A stretch of DNA of 64,000 bases, taken from Liolophura sinensis. Its lineage: Eukaryota > Mollusca > Polyplacophora > Chitonida > Chitonidae. Under the pieces are notes generated by a model. That model made no database searches. It had not been told where the DNA came from and saw only the letters and a list, made by a program, of their open reading frames with translations. A program made the translations under genes and the position numbers. Shown here piece by piece: positions 47,120 through 60,800 of this stretch. The stretch lies in the NCBI RefSeq assembly GCF_032854445.1, contig NC_088301.1, positions 49,099,116 to 49,163,115 on the forward strand, read 5' to 3'. Within the stretch, counting starts at the first letter, position 1, and each line of letters opens with the position of its first letter.

Positions 47120-47940
47120 TTACGTCGTTGATGGTGACACTGTGCACATACGTTAGTCTTGGCAGCACATCGCACTTATGTTATTCATGGTCACACAGCG
47201 TACTAACCTCAGCCATGGCGACACAGCGAACACGCTTTAGTCTTTGTGACATAACGCACTGACGTTAGTCTTTGCGGCACAGCGCACCTACGTTAATCTT
47301 TGCGGCACAGCGCATATACCTTGGTCATGGCGACACAGCGCACTTATGTTAATCATGGCGACACAGGGCCTACTTGCACGAAGCCCTCTTAACGTTAACA
47401 GCACGTAACTACTGTGGCGATATAATACCTACAGTGCTGGTTGTCATGATAGTTATGTTCTCTTAGTATTAAGAGGTCTTCGTGCAAGTGGGCCTGGACA
47501 CTTACTTTAGTCTTGGCGGAACAGCACGCTTACGTTGACCATGCTGACAGCACAATTATGTTAATCTTGACCGCACAGTGCACTTACTGTACGTTATAGT
47601 TTTAGTGGCACAGCGTACGTACGTTGATAAAGGCGACACAACAAACTTACGTTGGTCTTGGCAAGACATCGCACGTGCCTTGGTCTTGGCGACACAGAAA
47701 CGGCACAAACGACGAGTTAGTCGTGCATGTATCCAGCGAGTTTACGTTGATCATGACCACATGACGAGCTTACGATGGACATTGTCAAATAGCGAGCTTG
47801 TGTTGACCATGGTCACATAATGAGCTTGCGTTGATTATAACTACAGAGCGAACTTCCGTTGTTTGACAATCGACAATGACCACAAAGCGAGTTTACTTTG
47901 ATCATGGTCAGAAAAGCGAGCTTACAAGATCACCGCCACA
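47120..47940. repeat. Degenerate 28-32-bp minisatellite, interrupted by a MITE
   Basis: Words such as CACTTACGTT, GTCTTGGCG and GACACAGCG recur irregularly more than twenty times in the same order (approximate unit: ACGTTRGTCATGGCGACACAGCGCACTT, shown only as its parts in the window). Units are diverged from one another, so the array is old. The MITE at 47366-47494 splits it. Confidence 0.85.
47366..47494. mobile_element. Hairpin MITE, GGGCC family, copy 3
   Basis: Left end GGCCTACTTGCACGAAG and inverted right end GGCCCACTTGCACGAAG match at 16 of 17 positions. Pairing continues through CCTCTTAA, so the element could fold into a long hairpin. It is 129 bp long and inserted in the minisatellite; array units resume directly after it. 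Confidence 0.82.
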
Positions 47941-48819
47941 CAGATGATATTACACAATAAAATTTCATTACCAAAAACACATTGTTCAAATGAAATACGA
48001 AAAATACTAGTAGCCCACAAAACACGAAGCGTCCAGAAGACTATCCACTCACCTTGCAAGAGAATGTTCGTTCTATTCATAGTTTACTTAATTATGTTCT
48101 ATCTACCCTAGTGTATTGTGAAACAATAACACAATTTGAAATAGTATCTGCACTTGTATAGATATGTAAGTGGCCACAAACCTCGACTATTCTGTATACC
48201 GGTACCTCTGTTTAACAGCGAGTCATTCTGTTCTCAGGTGGACGTATATATGGCTCAAATCCAGCACACATATGTATAAGGCTTCCTTCAGTGTCGCAGG
48301 AGACCGTCGCGGAAACGATGGAAGGGGAATGTTTAACCTGGAGATTTACACAGTACGGGCGACAGTAGTTGTATTATGGTCCAGCTTAACGTTATTGTTG
48401 GTAGGCGACTGAAGTCGAGCGCACGCCGTGAACTGGGGTATCTATCTGACTTGCGCGGGACCCATGCAGCATGAAACCACGTGGTGAGGAGTGACAGGCA
48501 GGCTCACTCACTCACCTGTTAAGTTGGAGCTGACAGAACGCAGTCTAGCCGCTTCGACATAAAGCTAGATGTCCTCTTTGAAAGGTGGTAGTGCGTGGAC
48601 AAGCCTGGACTGTGTACAGCGTAAGCTGTAGAGACTGTGTAATCTATACCCTGGGTCCGTGGGTCTCGAACAGCCCTTAACCGGCGGCGCAACTCGAAGA
48701 CATGGTCGTGTTTACAAATCTTCTCAGAAATCCTACCTGTAGGGTGTGAGTGATTCTTATCTGGCCTCCGCGACCTAGGATAAAGGACAAGAATTCACCT
48801 GTAAATACCCTTCAGCGTC

Positions 48820-51800
48820 ATGATACACACGAACTGTGCCGTGCGTCTCCGGCACATAGCACTCTTTATTATGGTGCTGCTAACTTACCTGTCAGGTAAG
48901 ACAAAAGTTTCTCTAGTCTTATTTTAGTGACTGACATTTCCTCCTTATTACTAACAGAACTATAACAGGAAAGAGATATCCTTCTAAATATGATGCTATG
49001 GTGTCAGATCACTCCAGTGCTGTGTAAGTTGACCAAGTAAAAATTCCCGGTAAAGGTATATACACTTACCTTGTATTTGGCTATGTATTCTCAACGATTT
49101 CCTAGTGTGGGTACAAATTAAAGTTGATTTTTTTCATTTGTCAATAACTAGGTTTCTTATTCTGCAATTGGTAGACACATGTAATACTGCAAATGAAAAT
49201 ACCTTGCTGGAGGTATATGTTAGACCACGTGTTTGCACATCCAGAAAACATAACCTGTTTTTACATACAGCTTTAAACAGATTAGGTGTCTTGTTTAAAC
49301 AATGACGTTTGTTTAATGGACTTTGATAGAGTCACTTTTTAGAAAGTGTGTCGGATATCGCTTTTCTCTGGGCTAGCCCTCTGCACGTGCTATATAAATT
49401 TATTACAGTGCTGTATACAGTGCACTAACTATTCACCTCATATCACTACTGAGTTCAAATAAGTCTCAGGTACTTCCGTGAAAGGCATTGCAGCACTTGT
49501 AAGGATGCGCTCAGAAAACACATATGGTAGTGTATTGTTTAACATACCATTGGGTCTATTTAAGCTATTGATTATTCCACGCAATGTCAAAGAAAACTGG
49601 CGTACTCCATGGTGCCAGTAACATTGATATTAATCACTGACAATTTTAGCTTAGTCACACCAGGGATACACTTGTATCTCATGCAGGTGGTACGTATTTT
49701 CAAAAGATACTTCTGCCCTAACAATTGAAAAAAGGATATACATTCCTTGCTTATTTATGAACTTTGGCACGATATATGTGAGGACGTTTGTACTTGTATA
49801 TGTACAGCATTGACAGACTACATCAACAAGAAGATATCAAGTTTACTGGAATACGCCTGTAAATAGTGTAAATTGTTGTTGAACAGAGGTATAGGGTAGT
49901 CGTCTGTAAGACTAGTTACAGATACACTTACGTCTTCTCTTGAAACTGTACTGCCGGTAATGCTTCGTAACACAGTACGATAAATAGAATATTATACCAT
50001 TAACTTTGAATCAAATACAGGACCATAAAAAGTAACCAAAATATAAAACCAGTAAAAGAAATTTGGTGACTTTGTGCCAGAAATTTTAGTCAATATTTGT
50101 TTCATATCCCTATAGTTTTTGTATTAGCGATTAGTTAGTGATTGTCAAAAGAGTGCATCAAGGGCGCACAACAACAACGACTGTAGGGTCAGGGTGAAGT
50201 ATAACATTTGTTTAATTGATTGCTAGTTAACATTAATGAAGCGTATTACCATCCTAACATCTTATACCAGGACACGAACTGTATACTGGTATGTATATAA
50301 AGAGCATGTACTACCCCCCCCCCCCCCCCCCCCAGAGTTTCCTTATTCCAACATTTGTTCTTTACGGCATGTCAAAGCTGTATATATACAGAAAGAAAGA
50401 ACAGGGTCCAATTATTTCCTCGTGGTACATATATATGTACTTCCATGCAGAGAAGTATATCTTTATGGTGTTATTGTTTACAACACCATTACTCGCATGA
50501 CTCGGGTTCAATGTTTTATTGTAAGGTACCAGATCGGGAGAGTTGGGGCTGGTCTCGGAGTGCTACTACACCATGTTATGACCTCCATAAATAACGTATG
50601 CATTGCGGGTCCATGTTGGCTGGGTAGCTCTTAGCTCCGCACTTTACGCTTGTACAAGTGCCCCTCATATATCAGAATAGCTCAGCAACATGGCCTCGTG
50701 TGTAATTTAGCCTGCTGTATTAAAATAATTCCTATTATCCACGAGCCAGGCGAACTTAGGTCCCCCAATACCTTAGTATAAATTACAGTTCCAACGTTGC
50801 CCATTATGTGTAAGTGATTGTGTGAAAAACACTTTGCCGCGTTTTGTTCCCTACTTCTTCCTACGGGTCACTTAATGCTGCAACTTGGCCAAATTAACCC
50901 GCGTAATATGTGTGTTTCTTCAACGTAATTCTTAAAGCAGAAATATTTGAACTCATTAAGGAGAAAAGCAAAACACCACACCAGATGCTCGAGGTTTCTA
51001 GTAGAAAAAGGAGTTGCATGTGCAACTACACGTGTTCCTCGGGTTTAAGCTCATCTTTTCTCTTCCTGCATGTCATTTCAAACTATCACAGCAAGTAATT
51101 TGATTGGTTGATAATTTATGTCATTCCACCACAGAAAGACAAGCCCTTTTTTCTTGCGAGAACAGCAATAAGTGTAGTCGATTGACACTTCGAGAATTAT
51201 AGTCGAGATTTAGCGAGATTCAATCGAGGTTACATATATTAAACTGTGATATTCTTATGAGATTCCAATTATCTTGTATCTCGTTGGAATCTCTTGTTGT
51301 CGTTGGAATCTCACTTCCTAGTTCATTTATCGACCAAACCTTTACGAAATGTTGTAAAATGCATGGACGACGAGAATATACACGGCACAAGTTTAGTCGA
51401 CAATGCGACTAGAGGACATGGAGTATTCTGGAACTAAATCTTGATATTATTTTATCTAATTCGAGTCTTAACAGTGTGTCACTTTCTTTTAAAATAGGAA
51501 AATAGGCTGGAAGGGGAAGTTAAAAATTTCGGTAATGTAAACGACATTTTGAGGAGATCAAATCCGACGACATGCAGTTCGAGATTCGGTGTATTTTTAT
51601 TACACAAAAATAGATTTTCATTCGAACGCCCCATTCCTCGATCTAAATCTCGCACTGCGGACTAAATGGCGGTCTAATACCGTCAAAATACAATGCCAAG
51701 TCTATAGTTGAAGTATCGCGCTGACGTCGGAATGTCGCCATTTCTGATATTTAATTAAATTTGGGTATAAAGTGACTTATTTATCAGAGATTGCAATATC

Positions 51801-54800
51801 CTGATGAGATTAAGAAAACAGACAATATTCTGACGAGATTAGATCGGGAATCAATGCCCTCTGTGGGATATGGTTAAGATTCATGGAGATTTGGCCCCAG
51901 AATTGGACGAGGTCTCAAGATTTGCATGAGATTCTCTAGGATTGTGAAACGCCGTCAGAGCATGGGAGGAATAAAATGTCGTGTCGTTTTTCTATATGGT
52001 GGTGACAGATAGCTGCCATCTAGACCGCGACCTCAGCGATCCCGCAGAGGGTGCTGTTTTGCCAAATCCGCGACCTTCTTGTCCCCACGGGGGACGTGCG
52101 GAGGTCGCGGGAAATACGCGGAACCGCAACCCTCACGCCCCTGCAGAACACGCGGAACCGCGACCTCCGACCTCGATCTCCGCGACCTGTGCGACCCCAC
52201 CAAACCCACAGAACACGCGAAGTATGCGGTTTGGGCGAGTATTTGAAGGAGCGCATGAGCACGTCCGGCATTCTTTAGAGACGAATTTACGAATGATTCA
52301 TGTTTGTGCAAAACATTTTAGTTTTCATGGACTTTTCAGTGAATATATTTCTGGAAAGTTTCTTATTTCATCAGATGCCAACTATTAGTACATACGATGT
52401 ACACAGTGTCATGACATTGTTGTGTACATTTTCTTGTCATGCATTTAAACTTAAATATTAAAATATATTTAATATAAATAGTACATTGATTTCTTATTTA
52501 AGGAAAAATGCCTTTGAGGATGACATTCTATAGAATAGTGTCAAGAATGCTCCATCAAACGCCTTCACTCTTCACTTCTGTACAATGAGTTGGCAAATAG
52601 CCCTGTTGTTTTCAAATACAGACAGATCTGTGCTGCACTGGGCATGGTTTGGTGGTTTCCACCCAGGCAAAAACCATTTACAAATGAAATATTCATGATC
52701 ATGACAAATCAAATAATAACAATATTATGTTGGAAAACAAGTAATCCGTCCAACAATATACTGTTTGTGCTTTCCATAGCTGCATAAATAGAATGTAATA
52801 TTGTGAGCCACTTTGAAAAAAGAGATTTATGTGTTTTATGTACTCTCAGATAAAATAGGCTAATGTGTACAGTTTTGTATAAGATGTGTATCACAGGTAC
52901 ACAATTTGGTAACATTAATGTGTAGGTAAAAATGTTCAGGTGTTAATTACAACTAATGTTTTCATGTGGGAACACGTTATTTTTTGCGCGACAAACAATA
53001 GCTTTTAGACAGTAGCTTTTACTTGTGTGAGCATGATAGCGTTTTGAAACGGCTGGATATTTGCCCACCAATGCGTATTATTCTACAAAGTAAGGCTTAC
53101 AACCCTCACCTTGTATATATCATATAACAAACAATGTGTATATCTTATTCAAGGATACTAATATAGATATTTACAGACGTATCAGTTGGCCAATCTTAAC
53201 ACCATGTGTAATACATAGGCCATTTATGGGTTCATATAGTAGGCCTATAAACGTATATAGATGTAATTATATTCCTGGTATATAGCCAATTTCATAAACA
53301 TCTATTGGGATACAGTTAGTGTTACTTCTGTACATCGCATATACCGCTTGTCTTCCACCAATATACATGGTGACCATATCTGTACGTCATATGTGGGCAA
53401 GTTCGTCATTGACTTACCAAAAGTCGTTGGTTTACATCGTGTACTCCGGTTTCTTCCATCCAGAAAGTTACTTAAGCATGGCCCTATACACCAAGAACTA
53501 AACTAATAGAGATATGACACCCTTCAAGGGCTGTACGGTACGTAGATCGTCGAATTGATCACAACGAAGAGCAGTTTTGAGATGTAAAACCGAGAAAATG
53601 TCTCCCTTTGCGTATCCTGTGTACTCAAGAATAAAATCTTTAATCCTCTATAGACCGTGTCGATAAGTTGAGAACCACCTGCCGTCGAGGAAAGGCTGTA
53701 ATCGATGATGTTCCCTGATAATATTAATGTTCACTGATTGTATCGTACAGTTATTAAACGTCGCTGTTAGTGCTACATCAAAGCTACATCACCAAAGCCG
53801 CTGAACAACTGATTTAGGTGAAAGATGTTATTCGGGTAATTTTGTTTTCGGAAGAGAAGGTGTCTATTCGGATGAAGATGCGGATGGTACGGCAGGGGAA
53901 ATCTCGGCACTCAACACTCACACTTTTCCCATACCAAGTTTTTCTCGTTCTCGAGTCAGCATGCTAGTGCATTTTGTGACCATTTGCAATTTATCATGCA
54001 CACTGTCTTCGCTATTCTGGTTTTACTCTCTCTATATGGTGTATGTATTTAATAATATGGATGGATCCACCATCACTTCTGATGTCACTTTCAAGGTACG
54101 CAGAATACTTAAGGGAACCAGGGGTCCGAGTCGCTGGCCGGTGGCCACTGGAGGGGGTAGTGGCCATTGGGGTGCCATTCCAGCGGCCAATGGAGGAGAC
54201 CAGTGGCGCTACTGCCAACACCGAGTCTGACTTCGGTGTTGTCGATGGCGTGTATTTAAACGTCGTTACTCACGCGAGTTGATGCGACTTCAGATCGACG
54301 AATAAAACGCGCCCACTGTGTCCTCTTTTGACCACTTAATCTGCAATCACTGGCCGACAGATCAACGAATGGAACGCTCCCCAGACTACACGTCTAATGA
54401 ACCACCACAACTTCTCCTGACAACATTACTATTCATTCCATTCACGCTGAAAGGAATTGTGACGTCATGGCCTCAAAGAAAGATTGAACATTTGTAAGAG
54501 ATGTATGGGACATCCAGCAACAATAATGCTTATGATTGGTCAGTTGCATGTGCTTGACTGACAGTTGAGAAAGGTCTTATAGACAGTGACGAACGAAGCT
54601 GATTAGTGTCCGGACACAAGAGCTTTTAGAGGGTGGTTTGACTGGGAATGATGTTTTCGGGCCTTCAAGTCTAATGTACCCCCGCAGTCAGGTCATATTC
54701 GGTCTCGTATTTTTGGCCCTTCAACCAATCCAATCAGTAGAATTTCCCCTATATAGGTTAACGCTTGCCAGTTTCTACGATATCCACATGCATACAGAAA

Positions 54801-57800
54801 CTTGATGTGGCAGGTACAACTGACTCGATAGCGTGGCCGCAATATAGGCTTTGGTGTGCAATGAACCATGGATTTTACACCTATAACCTTTCAAATCATA
54901 AACCAGTCTTTGTACGTAGAAATAGCAATTCTTTATAATGGCGTAAGACATGTCAGTACTAGTATAGCCTGTCGTTTACATACGCCAGCAGATGACTGCA
55001 CAAGTAAACAGGAATAAAGCTGACCGAAACCGACACCTTTTTATATACCTTATATACCTTATATGAAAATTAAGATTCATATGTTTAATAGTAGTATTTA
55101 GTTCAAGAATATTTCACTTATACGACGACAGAGCCCGGGGGATACCCACGACCATCCGCAGGTTGCTGACAGACTTTCAGACGTAGGGGCCGAAGAGGAA
55201 GCCAGCATGAGCCGGACTTGAACTCACAGCGATCTCATTGGTCAGAGGCTCATGGGTCATTACGCTGCGCTAGGCTCACACCGGTATAGTGGCTCACACC
55301 GGTATATACACAAAGTTGATGTATAAATATTTACACTGAAAAATGCCATACCCCGGGCGTCGGTGTCCAATAACAGCTAAAGTTACATGTATACTAGAGT
55401 GAATATCAGGGGTGATATCTATATAAAGTATTGCATACATTGCGCTAAAGGTTTGCACAATACTACGAAGGGTGAAGGATAGGGTTGTGGGTTGAGAGGT
55501 AATTAACGTAATTTATAAAACCTTTGACTAATAGCCTCTTGTTTATTGAAATCATTGTCAAGGAAAATGTCAATGGCATGTGTGCATATTAAGTATCGTA
55601 AATTACAACTTACACCACATATTTTTTATGTATTTGATTGTGATTGGGTCTTTATGTTATATAGTTTTGAACACTCCAAGAATCTGTCTCAAACGAACAT
55701 GTCATGCTGTATGTGTTGCGGTATTTGTTTCAGCTGCTAGCCTATATTATTTTATACCGTTCGTCAGCCCTTAGGCCGTTTTCCTTAATGCTGCATTTAC
55801 TAGGACGGAACTTCTCTTTTGTTGAGTAAAACTAGGGTGAGATAAGATTATGAAAACCTCAGAGCGATCAGGATCCTGGCACAAGCATTAACTGGCACCA
55901 GGCACCGAGAGTTACGGTGGTTTTGGCAGGGGAAGGGGGAGGGGGGGGGGGGTGCGAATCTGTATAGCTAAAGGGGTTAGCTGATCAGCGATAATAAAAT
56001 AATTAAAAAATTAAAAAATTTAAAAAAAAATTGAAAAGGAGGCTCGTATTAGCTTTCATCTCCCGTACAAGTTGATGTCGTCTGGGACTTACAACAGAAA
56101 CATAAGATCAGTTATACTAGAAGTGAAGATCCATGGATTACAAACCCTATAGTAACAAGTTATATTTTATTTGCGATTTAATGTTAAGAAAGGCTAGCTC
56201 CAAAGAGAATAAAACCAGCAGAAACTATACATCTCCCAGGTTAGCCATATTGTGAAGCTGTATGTAGTAGCTATATAAAGCTGTGGCCTATGAAGCGGCA
56301 GAATTCCCTGAAATCCCCTAATGTCACTGATTTGGTTGTACACACAAGTTTCACAGCGCCCTCTGGTAACTGACGTGGAGGAGAGCGAAAGGGCTGTGGA
56401 AATCTCTTGAAGGATATGCACTATTTAATACCACGTGAAAAATTCTTTAAAACGAATGGCCCATTTTAATTCACTATTTAATACCACGTGAAAAATTCTT
56501 TAAAACGAATGGCCCATTTTAATTCACTATTTAATACAACGTGAAAAATTCTTTAAAACGAATGCCTCATTTTAGGTGATGGAAGATGGGAAATTGATTT
56601 AACGGCCCATGTTAAAACATATGTAACCAACCGTCCGGCACGTACGTCGCCTTACAGAGCTGTTTGTCGCAGCCAGAAAAAGAAAAGAAAAGAGACTCTC
56701 CCAAGAATTCGAAATAGCTGCGATATTCCTCAAAAAGTTGATTTCATCTGGCACTCAGGTTCCTTATTAGATGCATAGCCCTCGTTAATAAGCTACATTT
56801 GCTTGTTGCAGACAAAATGTTGTTTCAAGAACAATAAGTTTTATCTAGAAATACATTCAGTTAGGGCTTACATGACCTTAAACCCAATTTTTGTATTCAT
56901 TCTTCTTTCGATATAAATCTTTTTCACCCCTTAACGATGTTGGGAGATGTCCATAGCAATTCAGTGATATAAGATGTACAGCTTATGGAATGTTGTCTGT
57001 TTTACGGCCATGGAATAAGTTATTGTCTGTTCCCACTTCTTCTCCTTGTTATTGAAATATGGGGAAAATGTCAAAAACTACACTTTAACCAATGCAGCCT
57101 TGTAGAATGAAGGCAGACAGTAGCATCACTTAGCATCTTAGTAACACAGCATTCCATGCGTTAATTGTAGTTTATAAGAAAAACTATAGGCCTACATCTG
57201 ACTTCATACTTTTTATTTCAAAAATTTAAAATAGGTCATCACAAATTTTTCAAACTCTAATTTCATGGCTTTATCAAATTTCAAGGCAATCGGATCAGCG
57301 GTTTGAATGAAGAAAAAATTTGTGTCCAATGTGGCGTTGTACAGATCATCATCATGCCCAATATATATGTATTTTTATAGGTATAAGTTCTACACATGAA
57401 TGCTTGTCAGATATTATCTATAATAGTTGCTTAATTTCCGATTACAGTTTCTTTATATGCCATCAACTTCGGGCATAATTATTGTCACTACATGCTTAGG
57501 TATGTTGCCTACCAAATCGGCTAAATTACGGCCCCCCCTCCAGCGTGAAGACTGCAATCTGTAGCAACCTTATGATATGTTATAACTATTTTTTACATCT
57601 GTAATAACAAATGTAGCAGTTTGGTGTATTACCAAGGAACGTTACTTTTAATATGTGTTCAGTTTGAATGCTGACAGGATCAGCATGATACACACAAGAC
57701 ACCTGCGTTGAGAGCAAAACTAATGCAGTGACGACAGTGTGATGGTTACCAAACGGTCACATGTAACCAGAGAAATCCGGCCTTTTAAAGCACTTTGGTT

Positions 57801-60800
57801 AAATGCATGTAATTTATTATTCTGACTTCATGAACAGTTTGTATATACTCCTATTTCGTTTTGAAAGTTGAACATATTGCTGATATGGAAAAGGAATACT
57901 ACAAGGCCGAATTAAAATGTGTATTAAGGTAATGTGATCCACCTTTAAAACTGATTAAAACAAAACTGTGAACGTTACGATGAAGTTTAACATACTGTTT
58001 TAGTACTCTCAATGAATTACATTGCTAGTCAATTAACATCAATATCAGTCACATCAATCAATGAAACAATCGATCAATGAACATATGAATCGATCTATCG
58101 GTAAATCTAATTGGTTAATATTATATGGATATCATATGATAGATTTATGAAATACTCAGTATGTATGTATATATACACTTACTGCAGTATCTAGTGACAC
58201 ATCCATTTCTCTTAACCTTGGTACACCAGTTGTACATTAATACAAGTAGCACCAGAAGTATACCTCCAATAATGTACTTCTGGATGCATTAATCAAAACG
58301 GTCTGTATCCATATTTCAGGGGGTATATCGACATAACCTATATACAATCTATAAACGACACCTTTTTGTGCTAATTGCAAAAACTGGATCATTTAACAGC
58401 ACGTTAATTATCGCCTTTCAGTTCTTGTAGATAGTCAGGGATATGTCGTGGGTAATTTGTCAACCTAGACATATATGCCTCTGAAAATTTAGATTCATTC
58501 ATTCTGGAATTACATGGGAATATCGGAATTGGCTATTTGATTTACTTAAATGTGTACATTTGGTTGTATTTCAGAATGTTCCGCAGCACTCAAAGAGTTC
58601 TACATGGCGGATTTCTGCACCTCCAGTGTTAACATACGTGTAAGCGACAGCGTGATTCTTCATTTCACTCGCCAGGCTGAACTGCCGCCAAAAAGATCCG
58701 GAAGCAACAAACTGCTTAAATGTCAGCTTACCATATCAACAGTAATCCAGACCCACCGACTACTGCTCCACATAATAAAGCTGCACATAGACCTGAAATT
58801 CGCCGACAGGTGAGTTAACAAGGGTTCTTGGACATTACCAAGTTGACTTACCTAATTGAAATCAAGAAGGGAATCCACTGCTATCTTCACTTGAATATCT
58901 TGCTCCTTTTTGCTTTCTGGCACCAAACCTAGCTATTTTGTGTATAGTACAGATAGGAGGAGCGTCCCGAGACAGTGTAAATTACTTTTAGTATGGAATG
59001 CCTCCGTCTTTCATCATAACCTAATCAACGTCATTAATTTGGGAAAAAAAAGAGCAAGAATGGTCATGAAATTGGATTTACGTTTAAGTTTTTTCAAATA
59101 GTGGCCCTAGACGTCTGTCATTTCAGGTTGCAAATTTACGAGGTCTCGGATACAAAATTACAGAGGTTATCCCCCGCCACTGGTCTGTACGGCAAATATG
59201 GAGGTGAAGTGCAGATATCCAGCGATGGGATCACAGATTACAAAACCTTAAGAAATGCATTTTATCTGGATTATAAAGGATTGCCCACACAAGAATATAG
59301 TGGGTTTACCATATTATTCACGGAATTCCACGGTAAGAATACAGAAAAATAAACCAAAAACAGAAACTTGACACTTTTACCAATTTGGAGTTTACAATGT
59401 GATACAGTGTGATACCTAGGTATTATGTGGTCACATAGATTCGGCTCAGAACGACTCACATAAAGTCAGGGCTGCATTCTACATGTGTATCATATGGCTC
59501 AAGACATCGTGTTGATGCAGTCTCGCTGGTTCACAAGGTTACGGCGCTTGCTCATTGCGACTGCCAGGTCCTCAAAGCCATCAGGTCGCATGTTGCAATC
59601 TAGGTTTCGTATTTATCAAACGCCTTTAGACTTCAGTCAAATATTCAAACACATCTACGATTAAAATGTTTTGTTTTAGACAGTTTACTGCAGTTTATGA
59701 CTTAAGTGCTGAGTTGCTTGATAAATACTTGCCGAGATCTTGCTGTTTCGATTGCCACTTTGTCATAAGGTTTATCAGGAGGGTTACTCCTGGCACACCG
59801 GTTTCCTCCACTAATAAGCCTGACTGGTGTCATGATGAAATACGTGAGCTCCCTTCTACCAGACGAATAAGGAGTGTATTCCTCGAATGTCAGTTGGCTT
59901 GGTGAGGTCGAATAGGTGTTCACCAACGCAGTTTAGATTGCTATATTACATCCCTTGGGTAATCACGACAATAATGCTAATACTATATTATGCCCTTGCA
60001 CATTTCGTAACGCGAAACTAGGTTCGATTTAGAGATATAGGAATTTTACACTGATCAAAGTTTTGACCACAAATCATTGTTTCTTTCATTTCTTTCGATT
60101 TGTTTACAGATATATTTAGGCTATATATGTAACCTGGCTGTAAAACCATTGTTCTCTCTGCTCCAGATGTCCCCAGTTATGTAGGGACGTGTCTGGGCAG
60201 CTATTTCCAGTGTACAGAGGCAGACATTTGCATTTCTCCTTCGCTGAAATGTGACAGCTATCGTAACTGTGGGGAATACGATGACAGCGATGAGGTCTCG
60301 TGCTCGTTAGGACTACCTGCCGATAGTAAAGATGGTAAGTCGTCTTCTTTGGGATTTTCGCATATGCGCTGGTTATGAATAACTGCTACAACTAAGGAGT
60401 TATATTTTGGAGTGAAAGATTCGATTTTTACTGTTGGTTCAGGTATCAAATGGCGATTGTGTGAAAAATATTTTATATTTTTTGTATTTCAATCCAGGCT
60501 CTGAAAACAACGCAATGCCGATCGCTTTATCGGTGGGAATTGTCGCCACTCTCACCTTTCTTCTCGTCTCTTTGGCCATTTTCCTTGTTACACGTTTACG
60601 GCGCAGGCAGTAAGTCCAACAATTCCTAGCTTACATAGTTAATTAAGCTTAAAGAAAACATAAAAATGCTGAAAAAATGCGTGAGAATTGTTTTACAAAA
60701 TGCGACGTGTCTGTTCAGAATGGGAAAAGTTAAAATCTGACGCTATATAGGCGATCTGGTTTTGGTATACTGCCCATTGATATACTGGCTTGCCTCTCTA

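Larger units (their letters stand above)
39917..48819. other. Intergenic DNA between CAPZA and the CUB/LDLa gene
   Basis: I found no exon in this 9-kb stretch that could be supported by splice sites and a protein motif. It contains a run of about 25 T at 41062-41086, a SINE fragment, a degenerate minisatellite and its inserted MITE. From about 48.4 kb it becomes richer in CpG and probably holds the promoter and 5' UTR of the next gene. Long-range regulatory DNA or a fast-evolving non-coding RNA cannot be excluded. Confidence 0.5.

Noticed and set aside
50236-50634. Proline-rich protein around 50.3 kb
   Set aside because: The proline run comes from a poly-C tract; the remainder has no motif and all three frames are open by chance.
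52020-52388. 135-residue gene in the CpG-rich island
   Set aside because: Open frames overlap on both strands because of GC-rich composition; repeated nucleotide words explain the apparent sequence.
53961-54282. Glycine-rich exon near 54.1 kb
   Set aside because: Derived from a local GTGGCCA-rich repeat; no acceptor or donor of matching phase links it to the CUB/LDLa gene.
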